Source: JAQGHB01 sp036384495
GTDB taxonomy: Bacteria; Patescibacteriota; Saccharimonadia; Saccharimonadales; UBA4665
Direction of reading: 5' to 3'
Assembly: GCA_036384495.1 (NCBI GenBank)
Contig: DASVMD010000076.1
Location: 1 to 49,460, forward strand
DNA length: 49,460 nt
Shown: piece after piece, positions 40,850-47,736 of the stretch
Numbering within the stretch: position 1 is the stretch's first letter
How the letters are laid out: each line of letters begins with the position of its first letter
Made by a program: the position numbers and the translations under genes
The notes under the pieces: generated by a model
Told to the model about the DNA's origin: nothing
The model's input: only the letters and a program-made list of their open reading frames with translations
Databases searched by the model: none

Positions 40850-41563
40850 GTGGCCGTATTTAGTAACAAACAGATTCGCCAAGCGCTCGATGACGGGCAC
40901 ATTGTTTGCCATCCGTTTAACCCCAAGCATGTTAGTCACGCCAGCCTTGATGTTACCCTGGGCTATCATTTCTACCGCATTGAGCGGATGCAAGACCGGA
41001 CAATCTATAACCCCTTCGACCGCGAAGATGTAGAGCGCTACTTTGACGGCCCCTACAAAGCCATGCCGCACGGCGAATGGTGCAAATTAAACGGCTTTAA
41101 GCCTGTCGAGAACATTCCGCTCGATCATCCAGTGATTAGCCTCAAGCCGCGCGAACGCATCCTGGCCCATACGCACGAATTCTTTGGCATTAAGCCGCCG
41201 GGCGCCTACGAAGTTAAATCTCGCTCTAGCTGGGGCCGCAATGGCGTAGCTGTCTGCTTTGACGCTGGCTGGGTTGACCCAGGCTATATCAACCGCTTAA
41301 CGCTGGAAATCTACAACCTCAACGAGCGCGAAACCGTGCTGTTGCCCGTGGGCGAACGCATTGCTCAGGCGGTATTCGTGGAAACTGGCGAAGTCGAAGG
41401 CAACTACGGCCAGGGTCGCGATGGCGGTTTTAGCGGTAAATACCAGCAGGGAACCGACCTAGAGACCATTATTAAAACTTGGTCGCCAGATATGATGCTG
41501 CCTAAAGCCTACAAAGACCAGCGCAGCATGCCGCTTAAAATTGAGGGATTGCCGTATGAATAG
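40850..41563 (+). CDS. dcd: dCTP deaminase/dUTPase-family protein
   Basis: Converts dCTP to dUTP (or dUMP), feeding thymidylate synthesis. The 237-residue product has SHASLDVTLGYHFYRI near the N-terminus and the trimeric fold signature EVKSRSSWGRNGVAVCFDAGWVDPGYINRLTLEIYNLN, then VGERIAQAVF. It is about 45 residues longer than E. coli Dcd, with an extra C-terminal segment. GTG start with GGAGGAG 11 nt upstream. Bifunctional or monofunctional cannot be told. Confidence 0.87.
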   Translation: MAVFSNKQIRQALDDGHIVCHPFNPKHVSHASLDVTLGYHFYRIERMQDRTIYNPFDREDVERYFDGPYKAMPHGEWCKLNGFKPVENIPLDHPVISLKPRERILAHTHEFFGIKPPGAYEVKSRSSWGRNGVAVCFDAGWVDPGYINRLTLEIYNLNERETVLLPVGERIAQAVFVETGEVEGNYGQGRDGGFSGKYQQGTDLETIIKTWSPDMMLPKAYKDQRSMPLKIEGLPYE

Positions 41564-43901
41564 AGGTAAGTATATCGTTTTAGAAGGCCCTGAGGGTGTT
41601 GGCAAAACCACCCAATTACAGGAGTTAGCATCACGCTTGCAGGCTGCCGGTTTGCCTGTGCGATTGCTGCGTGAGCCAGATAGCCAAAGCGATCTTACGG
41701 CTCGCGCTCTTCGCCAGCTTACCCAAGACCCGCGCTACCCCATGAACACCCGAACAGAGGTGCTACTCTATAATGCTGCGCGCGCTCAGAGCCTACAAGT
41801 TATCAAACAAAGCGTGGAACACGGTGTTATTTGCCTGGTAGATCGCAATTATTTGACGACTCTAGCAATTCAGTACTACGGCCGAGGCGATGTACCAGAT
41901 TACGACACTATTAATAACATCATTACCTTCGCTGTTGACGGTGTAGAACCGGATTTATGCGTGGTGCTTGACGCACCCGTGACTACGCTGCGCGAGCGTC
42001 TTGGCGATCGCTATAACGGCGAGCGTTTTGATAATTTGGACGAATCGTTTTTGGAGCGTGTACGAGCCGGCTACCTCTGGGAAGCCCGCCAGCGTAATCT
42101 GCCAGTGGTATTTGCCACCGATGACAAAGACTCCGTAGCTGATGCTATCTGGAATCTCGTTTCTAAAGAGTTAGCTGTGCGCGAGCCTCGAGCCACCGAT
42201 GTCCAGCCGCCCACCTCGATCAAGCAGGTTATCGACCAAAAAGATCTGCCCGCGCCACACGAGCCACCGCTGTCGGTTACCTCCGAAGAGCCAGTTGCAG
42301 ATGAGCCGTACGTGCTCAAGAGTGAGGAAGGCGCATACACAATAACCAAATCAGGCACCACGTATCTAGCCGAGGCCGTCACCAGCACCGAAGGCAACGT
42401 CTATGCTTTTAGTGATAAGCTCAGTCCGGTTACCATCGCTGCCGCCATGGCCCGCCTCAGCCGCCGTGGCGACGATATGCGTATCACCATCCTCGACGAA
42501 TTTGCCGATAAGGCCGACAAAGACGCCCAGTTATTGCAGCGGGTTATTACCGCCTACGGCGACGACTCCGTGCAGCAGCTCAGTGGCACCCACGTAGTGG
42601 TCGAAAATGCCTCCAACCTGCTCACCAAAAAGCTTGAATGGGGTCGCCTGGCATCATATCTGGAGCAGTCTACTCGCTACATTTACTTCGATCAAAAGGA
42701 TAAAAACGGCAAATTTAAGTACTACACGCCGCCGGAGCTCAAGCCCAGCGTCAAAAAACAGTACGAAAAAGCTATGGACACCATTTTTGAGCTGTATTCG
42801 GTGATGGTCCGCCAGCTCACCGACCACATCCGTAACGCCTCTGACGTACCCGAAGCCGAGCGCGACGTAGCCTGGAAAGGCGCCACCCGCGCCCAAGCTT
42901 GCGACGCCATTCGGCCCGTGCTACCGGTGGCCGTGCAGTCAACAGTCGGTATTTATGCCTCTGGCCAAGCTTTAGAGAGCTTGATTATGCATCTGTTAAG
43001 CGACGAACTGCCCGAAGCCCGCACCACCGGCCAAGATTTGCTGGATGAATCTCGCAAGATCGTCCCTATGTTCTTGGAACGTGCCGATAAACCAGAACGT
43101 GGCGGCGCAGCTATTGCTTACCGCGCAAACACCTATAAAGCGGTCAAGGATCTGGCCAAAGACTATCTTCCGAGTAATCACACGAATAGCGAAAACCAAC
43201 CTGCAACACTGGTAGATTTCTGGCCGAAGAACGAATTATTGCTCGTACCGGATATGCTCTATGAGCACAGCAGCCTATCGCTGGACGAGCTCCAAACAGA
43301 AGTAAACGCCTGGCCCTACGACAAAAAAGTTGAAGTTTTTAAGACCTACATGGGCGAACGGCTCAACCGCCGCCATCGTCCGGGGCGAGCAATCGAAAAG
43401 GCTCATTACAGCTGGGATCTCTTCTGCGACTACGGTATTTTCCGCGACTTGCAGCGCCACCGCATGGTCGATGACATGAACTGGCAAATGCTCACACCGC
43501 GCTACGGCTACGACGTACCAGCCCTAGTAGAAGAAGCCGGTCTCACCGAACAATTTGAAGCCTGTTTCGACATTAGTCTCAAGCTCCACAGCCTGCTGCA
43601 GTCATCCGGATACGAGCTCGAAGCACAATATGCAACCTTGCTCGGCCACAAAATGCGCTGGAAAGTCACCTACAACGCCCGCGAAGCTTTCCACTTGCAC
43701 GAACTGCGCACCACGCCGCAAGGCCACCCTGGTTACCGTAAATTAGTCCTCGAAATGCACGAAAAACTCGCCGAAGTCCACCCTCTGATGGCCGAAGCCA
43801 TGAAATTCGTTAACTCCGACGAAGACCCAGCCCTAACCCGTCTGGCGGCCGAGCGCTACACGCAGTACAAGCTGCAACAACTCGACAATTCGTCAAAATA
43901 A
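41556..43901 (+). CDS. fusion of thymidylate kinase with two ThyX-like domains
   Basis: The 781-residue product has thymidylate kinase at the N-terminus (about 1-210: LEGPEGVGKTT, LLREPDSQSDLTARALR, DRNYLTTLAIQYYGRG), a linker, then a ThyX-like domain (about 290-500: ASYLEQSTRYIYFD, VGIYASGQALESLIMHL) and a second one (about 560-770: FRDLQRHRMVDDMNWQMLTPRYG, AREAFHLHELRTTPQGHPGYRKLV). ThyX makes dTMP from dUMP with FAD; Tmk makes dTDP. The RHR motif is kept in the second copy but its usual serines are Asp and Thr. Start overlaps dcd by 8 nt. Confidence 0.88.
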   Translation: MNRGKYIVLEGPEGVGKTTQLQELASRLQAAGLPVRLLREPDSQSDLTARALRQLTQDPRYPMNTRTEVLLYNAARAQSLQVIKQSVEHGVICLVDRNYLTTLAIQYYGRGDVPDYDTINNIITFAVDGVEPDLCVVLDAPVTTLRERLGDRYNGERFDNLDESFLERVRAGYLWEARQRNLPVVFATDDKDSVADAIWNLVSKELAVREPRATDVQPPTSIKQVIDQKDLPAPHEPPLSVTSEEPVADEPYVLKSEEGAYTITKSGTTYLAEAVTSTEGNVYAFSDKLSPVTIAAAMARLSRRGDDMRITILDEFADKADKDAQLLQRVITAYGDDSVQQLSGTHVVVENASNLLTKKLEWGRLASYLEQSTRYIYFDQKDKNGKFKYYTPPELKPSVKKQYEKAMDTIFELYSVMVRQLTDHIRNASDVPEAERDVAWKGATRAQACDAIRPVLPVAVQSTVGIYASGQALESLIMHLLSDELPEARTTGQDLLDESRKIVPMFLERADKPERGGAAIAYRANTYKAVKDLAKDYLPSNHTNSENQPATLVDFWPKNELLLVPDMLYEHSSLSLDELQTEVNAWPYDKKVEVFKTYMGERLNRRHRPGRAIEKAHYSWDLFCDYGIFRDLQRHRMVDDMNWQMLTPRYGYDVPALVEEAGLTEQFEACFDISLKLHSLLQSSGYELEAQYATLLGHKMRWKVTYNAREAFHLHELRTTPQGHPGYRKLVLEMHEKLAEVHPLMAEAMKFVNSDEDPALTRLAAERYTQYKLQQLDNSSK

Positions 43902-43911
43902 TAAGCAAGTA

Positions 43912-44466
43912 TTAATTAGCAGGTGCCTGGAGCGTAGTAGCAAACTCCTGCATAGCATCAACAAATGCAGTCGGGTCTTCTACTCGTAAACACGCTACTG
44001 GTAGAGAAAAGAGTTCTAGGCAAGTGCGGATGCGCTTATGTGCCGGATCTTCAGGTTCCCACTCAAATTCAGGGGACTTTAGGCCAAACACAAAGCCAAG
44101 CGAGCATCCACGCTCAACTTGAATCATCCTTTGTTTTGCTTTTTGACTTGCTTCATTACAATCTGTTGCACTGGCCAAATCAACTGTCATGAGATACGGA
44201 GAATAAAGCATCATGGCTGTTCTGCCCGTAAGAGCGGCGAATTCTTGAGCATCAGCTGAAGGTGGTATTGGCACTTCAAAAAGCCTGTGCGCAGTGCCGA
44301 GCCGGTCAATTTTAAGTTGGTGGGCCTTAACAATATCTCCCAACGCGTTTTGAGCTATACTATCAGGATAAAAAGGCTCGTAGTCAGCACCTTGCTGATC
44401 ACATCTCTCAAATATACGCACACCAGTCTCTAATTGTGGTGCATGTAAAACGTTGTTCTCACTCAT
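43912..44466 (-). CDS. unknown 184-residue protein under attenuator control
   Basis: Soluble protein, no family recognised; contains RLFEVPIPPSADAQEFAALTG and RTCLELFSLPVACLRVEDP. Its ATG is the base after the T-run of the attenuator terminator, and the GGAG that could serve as ribosome site is inside that hairpin. So both transcription and translation may depend on the same fold. Confidence 0.75.
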   Translation of the reverse strand: MSENNVLHAPQLETGVRIFERCDQQGADYEPFYPDSIAQNALGDIVKAHQLKIDRLGTAHRLFEVPIPPSADAQEFAALTGRTAMMLYSPYLMTVDLASATDCNEASQKAKQRMIQVERGCSLGFVFGLKSPEFEWEPEDPAHKRIRTCLELFSLPVACLRVEDPTAFVDAMQEFATTLQAPAN

Positions 44467-44531
44467 AAAAAAACTCCGGATTTCCCCCGGAGACCTCTCG
44501 TGCTTAATTCTCTCGCAAAACGGTACTCCAG
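44467..44531 (-). promoter_or_regulatory. attenuator before the 184-residue gene
   Basis: Minus strand. Terminator: CTCCGG (44487-44492), loop GGGGAAAT-type, CCGGAG (44474-44479), then seven Ts (44467-44473). Antiterminator: CTGGAGTACC (44522-44531), right after the leader stop, pairs with GGTCTCCGG (44487-44495). CCAGAC in leader codons 5-7 can pair with GTCTGG at the leader stop and would free the terminator. Same three-state layout as at 18461-18534. Confidence 0.7.
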
Positions 44532-44532
44532 A

Positions 44533-44610
44533 CTAGGCGGCAATCACAAATGAACCGCCATATGGCTGGCAGAACATTGTGTTGATGACTGTCTGGTGAA
44601 TTGCTTTCAC
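44533..44610 (-). CDS. leader peptide of the minus-strand attenuator
   Basis: A 25-residue frame from GTG (44608-44610), 8 nt after the -10, or 14 residues from ATG (44575-44577). It contains MFCQPYGGSFVIAA and stops with TAG at 44533-44535. One Cys codon. The GGSF coding core TGGCGGTTC matches the leader at 18412. No Shine-Dalgarno. Confidence 0.55.
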   Translation of the reverse strand: MKAIHQTVINTMFCQPYGGSFVIAA

Positions 44611-44618
44611 AACTCTTG

Positions 44619-44647
44619 ATGATATGCCTGCATTCCCACTTTGTCAA
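44619..44647 (-). promoter_or_regulatory. promoter of the minus-strand attenuator transcript
   Basis: Minus strand TTGACA (44642-44647), 17-nt spacer, TATCAT (44619-44624). Its -35 is only 9 nt from the -35 of the divergent promoter. Confidence 0.8.
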
Positions 44648-44656
44648 CAACAAAGC

Positions 44657-44685
44657 TTGACATGGGCCGGGCAGCGTGCAACTAT
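44657..44685 (+). promoter_or_regulatory. promoter of the plus-strand attenuator transcript
   Basis: TTGACA (44657-44662), 17-nt spacer, AACTAT (44680-44685), then 6 nt to the leader ATG. The -10 is weak. Confidence 0.6.
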
Positions 44686-44691
44686 GGTGGT

Positions 44692-44739
44692 ATGTGTACT
44701 AAGCGCAATCTCGGCCTCGTGATTCTCATCCCGACCTAG
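44692..44739 (+). CDS. leader peptide of the plus-strand attenuator
   Basis: A 15-residue frame, MCTKRNLGLVILIPT, stop TAG 44737-44739. One Cys codon at position 2, then a hydrophobic LVILI run. No Shine-Dalgarno; probably leaderless. Confidence 0.55.
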   Translation: MCTKRNLGLVILIPT

Positions 44740-44798
44740 CGGGCGCTTTCGCATATTTCAAAAGCAATCAGCTCCCGCCACGAACAGGGAGCTTTTTT
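44740..44798 (+). promoter_or_regulatory. attenuator before the 72-residue gene
   Basis: Terminator: AGCTCCC (44770-44776), 10-nt loop, GGGAGCT (44787-44793), then a run of six Ts. Antiterminator: CGGGCGCT (44740-44747), one base after the leader stop, pairs with AGCTCCCG (44770-44777) with one mismatch. AGCGC in leader codons 4-5 (44702-44706) pairs with GCGCT of the antiterminator strand, and CCCG (44730-44733) with CGGG. Confidence 0.65.
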
Positions 44799-44817
44799 AA
44801 TGTCAAAGGAGAAGACT

Positions 44818-45036
44818 ATGGTAGGCACAGAATATCAAATATATACCCCAGGTGACGATATAGACTGGGAGGCAGTAGAACATGCCGAAGGCGAACACTT
44901 AAGAAGCAAGTTCGACCACATCCAAGAGCTGGGGCGTACCGGGGCGTTGGCCGCTAAGCAGGCAGAGCAACCAAGAGTGCCAATTATCCACGAGGGGGAT
45001 CTGCTTGACTGCTACGGCGTTGAGATAGAGTACTAA
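44818..45036 (+). CDS. unknown 72-residue acidic protein under attenuator control
   Basis: Start at 44818 is preferred over an in-frame ATG at 44800 because AAGGAG lies 6 nt before it. Acidic protein (TPGDDIDWEAVEHAEGEHL) ending in CYGVEIEY, unrecognised. First gene behind the plus-strand attenuator; followed 3 nt later by another unknown gene. Confidence 0.65.
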   Translation: MVGTEYQIYTPGDDIDWEAVEHAEGEHLRSKFDHIQELGRTGALAAKQAEQPRVPIIHEGDLLDCYGVEIEY

Positions 45037-45039
45037 ATC

Positions 45040-45366
45040 ATGGCCTACGGAAGACCACCGGCAGTAGCACCCGAAACACCTCGTTTATACAGAGGGCCGG
45101 ACGGTGAATCGGTAATCGCAAAAGACACTGCGGGACAGTATCGCTACGTGTATCGCGATCGCACACTTGACCCTGCGAGCACCGTTGATGAGCGCGTTGA
45201 TCATCTGGTGATGGTCGGCGATATGGTTTTAACGGCCTTGAAGCCGGACATTGATTTTGTTGCCCATAATCGGCTCACCATGATTGAAAGCGCTAGGCAG
45301 CTGCAATCACCCGCAAGGGAAGCCGCGCTGCATGATCTCGGCGTGGTCGCACTGCTTGCAGCTTGA
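45040..45366 (+). CDS. unknown 108-residue protein upstream of rplJ
   Basis: Soluble protein with a Pro-rich N-terminus, RLYRGPDGESVIAKDTAGQYRYVYRDRTL (a beta-rich part) and a helical C-terminus. Unrecognised. Its 3' end contains the -35 box of the rplJ promoter. Confidence 0.7.
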   Translation: MAYGRPPAVAPETPRLYRGPDGESVIAKDTAGQYRYVYRDRTLDPASTVDERVDHLVMVGDMVLTALKPDIDFVAHNRLTMIESARQLQSPAREAALHDLGVVALLAA

Positions 45367-45384
45367 GGTAATTTGTAGTAAAAT
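45356..45384 (+). promoter_or_regulatory. promoter of rplJ-rplL
   Basis: TTGCAG (45356-45361) and TAAAAT (45379-45384), 17-nt spacer, inside the end of the previous gene. It starts the L10 leader transcript. Confidence 0.75.
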
Positions 45385-45391
45385 GTAGCTA

Positions 45392-45545
45392 AGTTGCCAG
45401 AGACAGCGACGGACAAATAAGCAATTATGAGTCTTGATAAAGTCGCCGAGGTACAAACAAATCTATCCTGATAGTTTGCACGCCTCTGGTCTTCAAAAGC
45501 CATTGGCGTTTTTGTTTGGCAACGAGTTACGGCGCCGGTCGATAG
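45392..45545 (+). ncRNA. ribosomal protein L10 leader
   Basis: The kink-turn region GCCAGAGACAGCGAC (about 45395-45410) pairs with GTCGCCGAGGT (45442-45452); the GAGACAGC and GCCGAGG blocks are the hallmark of L10 leaders, bound by L10(L12)4 to repress rplJ-rplL. Downstream, AAAAGCC ATT GGC with a bulged G and TTTTT (about 45496-45514) forms a terminator-like hairpin. Confidence 0.8.
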
Positions 45546-45578
45546 CCGCGACTAAACTAAGTAATTCGGAGAAATTAC

Positions 45579-46103
45579 ATGGCTCTAACCAAAAATCAGA
45601 AGAACGACGTCGTCGGCGAAGTTGCCGATCTCTTAAGTTCCTCAAAAATGACTGTGGTTGCCAAATACGAAGGCACCACCGTTAAAGCTCTCCAGCAGCT
45701 GCGCCGCGATGCGAAAGCAAACGGCACCAAGGTCAAAGTCGTCAAGAACCGCTTGGTTATTCAAGCGCTCAAAGGCAACGATGCTCTTAAAGCAGCTGAT
45801 ACGAGCGAGCTACAAGGCATGCTTCTCTACGCCTTTAACGGCGAAGACGAAGTAGCCGCCGCACAGGTACTCAACACCTTTGCAAAGCAGAATCCAACCC
45901 TACAATTTGTTGGCGGCATCAGTGCCGACGGCGTATTTGTAGGCGCAGATGATGTCAAAGCATTAGCAGGTCTACCTGGCAAAAACGAGCTTATCGCTCA
46001 GGTTATGGCTACGCTTATCTCTCCTCTCAACGATGTTACCAGTGGCCTTTCAGGCAACTTGCACGCATTGCTTGACGGTGTTGAAGCGAAAGCCGCCAAT
46101 TAA
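45579..46103 (+). CDS. rplJ: 50S ribosomal protein uL10
   Basis: uL10 carries the L7/L12 stalk. The 174-residue product has the typical start MALTKNQKNDVVGEVADLLSS, MTVVAKYEGTTVKALQQLRRDAKANGTKVKVVKNRLV and the C-terminal helix that binds L12. Normal length; GGAG site before the ATG. Confidence 0.97.
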   Translation: MALTKNQKNDVVGEVADLLSSSKMTVVAKYEGTTVKALQQLRRDAKANGTKVKVVKNRLVIQALKGNDALKAADTSELQGMLLYAFNGEDEVAAAQVLNTFAKQNPTLQFVGGISADGVFVGADDVKALAGLPGKNELIAQVMATLISPLNDVTSGLSGNLHALLDGVEAKAAN

Positions 46104-46127
46104 TTTTAAGAAAGGAAATCTACTGAT

Positions 46128-46508
46128 ATGGCAGATTTAAAGAAATTAGCAGAACAGCTTACCGGGCTGACTGTTTTGGAAGTTAACGAACTTAAGGGAA
46201 TCCTTAAGGACGAATATGGCATCGAGCCAGCTGCTGCAGCTGTTGCTGTTGCCGGTCCTGCTGCTGGCGGCGAAGCTGCTGCAGCTGCTGACGAAAAGAG
46301 CGAATACGACGTCATCCTTAAGGATGCCGGCGCTCAAAAAGTCGCAGTCATTAAGGCTGTTAAGGATCTTACCGGTCTCGGTCTTGGCGAAGCTAAGGCT
46401 GTCGTCGATGGCGCTCCTAAGCCAGTCCTCGAAAAGGCTGCAAAAGAAGACGCCGAAAAAGCCAAAAAAGCTTTGGAAGAAGCTGGCGCAACCGTCGAAC
46501 TGGCCTAA
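46128..46508 (+). CDS. rplL: 50S ribosomal protein bL12 (L7/L12)
   Basis: bL12 forms the stalk that recruits translation GTPases. The 126-residue product has the dimerisation domain, an Ala/Gly hinge and the C-terminal domain with EYDVILKDAGAQKVAVIKAVKDLTGLGLGEAKAVVDGAPKPV. AAGGAAA precedes the start. Confidence 0.98.
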   Translation: MADLKKLAEQLTGLTVLEVNELKGILKDEYGIEPAAAAVAVAGPAAGGEAAAAADEKSEYDVILKDAGAQKVAVIKAVKDLTGLGLGEAKAVVDGAPKPVLEKAAKEDAEKAKKALEEAGATVELA

Positions 46509-46524
46509 TCGCCCTCGATACCTC

Positions 46525-46554
46525 AAAAACCGCCTCTATACCGGGGCGGTTTTT
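46525..46554 (+). terminator. intrinsic terminator after rplL
   Basis: AAAAACCGCC and GGCGGTTTTT pair around a CTATACCGG-type loop, 10 bp, with the T-run built into the 3' strand. Confidence 0.85.
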
Positions 46555-46568
46555 GCTACTTGCTTTCC

Positions 46569-46595
46569 CGAAAGTAGGGTTTTATCCTACTTTCG
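46569..46595 (+). repeat. perfect inverted repeat
   Basis: CGAAAGTAGG (46569-46578) and CCTACTTTCG (46586-46595) form a perfect 10-bp inverted repeat with a 7-nt AT-rich centre (GTTTTAT), just after the rplL terminator. No T-run follows, so it is not a usual terminator; a binding site is possible. Confidence 0.7.
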
Positions 46596-46628
46596 CGCAA
46601 ATCCTTGTCTTGACTACATAGTCGCCAC

Positions 46629-46637
46629 TTATCCACA
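46629..46637 (+). promoter_or_regulatory. single consensus DnaA box
   Basis: TTATCCACA, the consensus DnaA 9-mer, in an AT-rich intergenic stretch. Only one copy is seen, so a regulatory site is more likely than an origin. Confidence 0.45.
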
Positions 46638-46652
46638 GATAATTAACTTTTT

Positions 46653-46681
46653 TTGACTTGATTTAACAAACATGGTAATTT
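46653..46681 (+). promoter_or_regulatory. promoter of the 169-residue gene
   Basis: TTGACT (46653-46658) and TAATTT (46676-46681), 17-nt spacer; AAGTGT/ACACTT hairpin (46690-46711) follows in the leader. Confidence 0.6.
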
Positions 46682-46726
46682 TAAGGGGAAAGTGTACCAA
46701 GATAAACACTTACGAGAGAGACAGAC

Positions 46727-47236
46727 ATGCCAGACGTACCAGACAAACAAGTAAAACGCCTCCGAGCCCTTATCCAAGAAGCCGAGACGAGTCTTGCGGC
46801 AGCTACTGAGTTGCTTATTAGCCTCGTGGGCGACGATGACAAGGTTGCGCCGATTGCCCGCGAAGACACGCTGGGTAAGGTGATTGAAGGCGTCTTTGAT
46901 GGCCAAAACATGGTCGGTTCAGATGGCAAAACCTATCCCGTACCAGCCAACTACGCTTCTAAGTCCAAATTAGTACAGGGCGACATCCTTAAATTGACTA
47001 TCGCTGAAGATGGCGCATTCCTATACAAGCAAATCGGCCCAATCCCGCGCAAGCAGGTCGTTGGCACGCTTACACTCGAAAATGGACACTACTTCGTAGA
47101 AGTTAACGGCCGCAAGCTACGCGTTCTGCTCGCCAGTGTAACGTACTTCAAAGCCAAACCAGGTGATCAAGTCAGCGTTAACGTCCCTGAAGACGATTCC
47201 GCAGCAGAGTGGGCCGCTCTCGAAGCTGCCCTCTAA
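46727..47236 (+). CDS. unknown 169-residue protein, coiled-coil plus beta domain
   Basis: N-terminal helix (about 5-40: KQVKRLRALIQEAETSLAAATELLISL) probably a coiled coil; the rest (60-160) is beta-rich (TYPVPANYASKSKLVQGDILKLTI, IPRKQVVGTLTLENGHYFVEVNGRKLRVLL), possibly an OB-like barrel. No membrane segment. No family named; appears as a well-made gene with its own promoter and GAGAGA ribosome site. Confidence 0.75.
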   Translation: MPDVPDKQVKRLRALIQEAETSLAAATELLISLVGDDDKVAPIAREDTLGKVIEGVFDGQNMVGSDGKTYPVPANYASKSKLVQGDILKLTIAEDGAFLYKQIGPIPRKQVVGTLTLENGHYFVEVNGRKLRVLLASVTYFKAKPGDQVSVNVPEDDSAAEWAALEAAL

Positions 47237-47250
47237 CCAAAAGGCATACG

Positions 47251-47682
47251 GTGGATCGGAAGCCAACAATAAAAGCCTGGAACATGGAAGAAACTCCGGA
47301 TCCTGTCGATCCTCAACGTGCCGAAATCCAAGTCCGGGAAGCATCGAAAGCTGCTCAAGCCCAGCTCGGTGCAGCCTTGGCGAAAGATGTACAGGCCAAC
47401 CAGGACCGTATGATAGAAGCCGAGCAGCTCGGCAAGGAACCCTACGCAAGATGGTATAGTGGTTCGCAAAATCAGGTAGGTTTCAACCTCGACAAGGGGA
47501 TTGCTGACATGTTATTTCTATCTTTATTTGGCCATAGCTCAGCAACAGACACAAAACGTACTAAGCTTCAGCGCGCAATACTTCGTACGATACTTACCGT
47601 TGCCGTAGCGGCGATTCTTGGGTTGATATACCAGTTGCTCACCGCAGATTCCTTCCATCAAACACATACTCTTTTTAAGTAG
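47251..47682 (+). CDS. unknown protein with C-terminal membrane helix
   Basis: GTG start at 47251 (AAAGG upstream) gives 143 residues; ATG at 47284 would give 132. Polar, helical N-terminal part (QVREASKAAQAQLGAALAKDVQ) and a single hydrophobic segment near the C-terminus (AILRTILTVAVAAILGLIYQLL), so probably tail-anchored. Function unknown. Confidence 0.65.
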   Translation: MDRKPTIKAWNMEETPDPVDPQRAEIQVREASKAAQAQLGAALAKDVQANQDRMIEAEQLGKEPYARWYSGSQNQVGFNLDKGIADMLFLSLFGHSSATDTKRTKLQRAILRTILTVAVAAILGLIYQLLTADSFHQTHTLFK

Positions 47683-47736
47683 TACCGCGAATACTACAAC
47701 ACACCGGTCTCCTAAAAGCGCTATAATAGATAGACT

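Noticed and set aside
46561..46726. Chromosomal origin
   Set aside because: Only one DnaA box, no cluster of boxes, no dnaA, dnaN or rpmH nearby.
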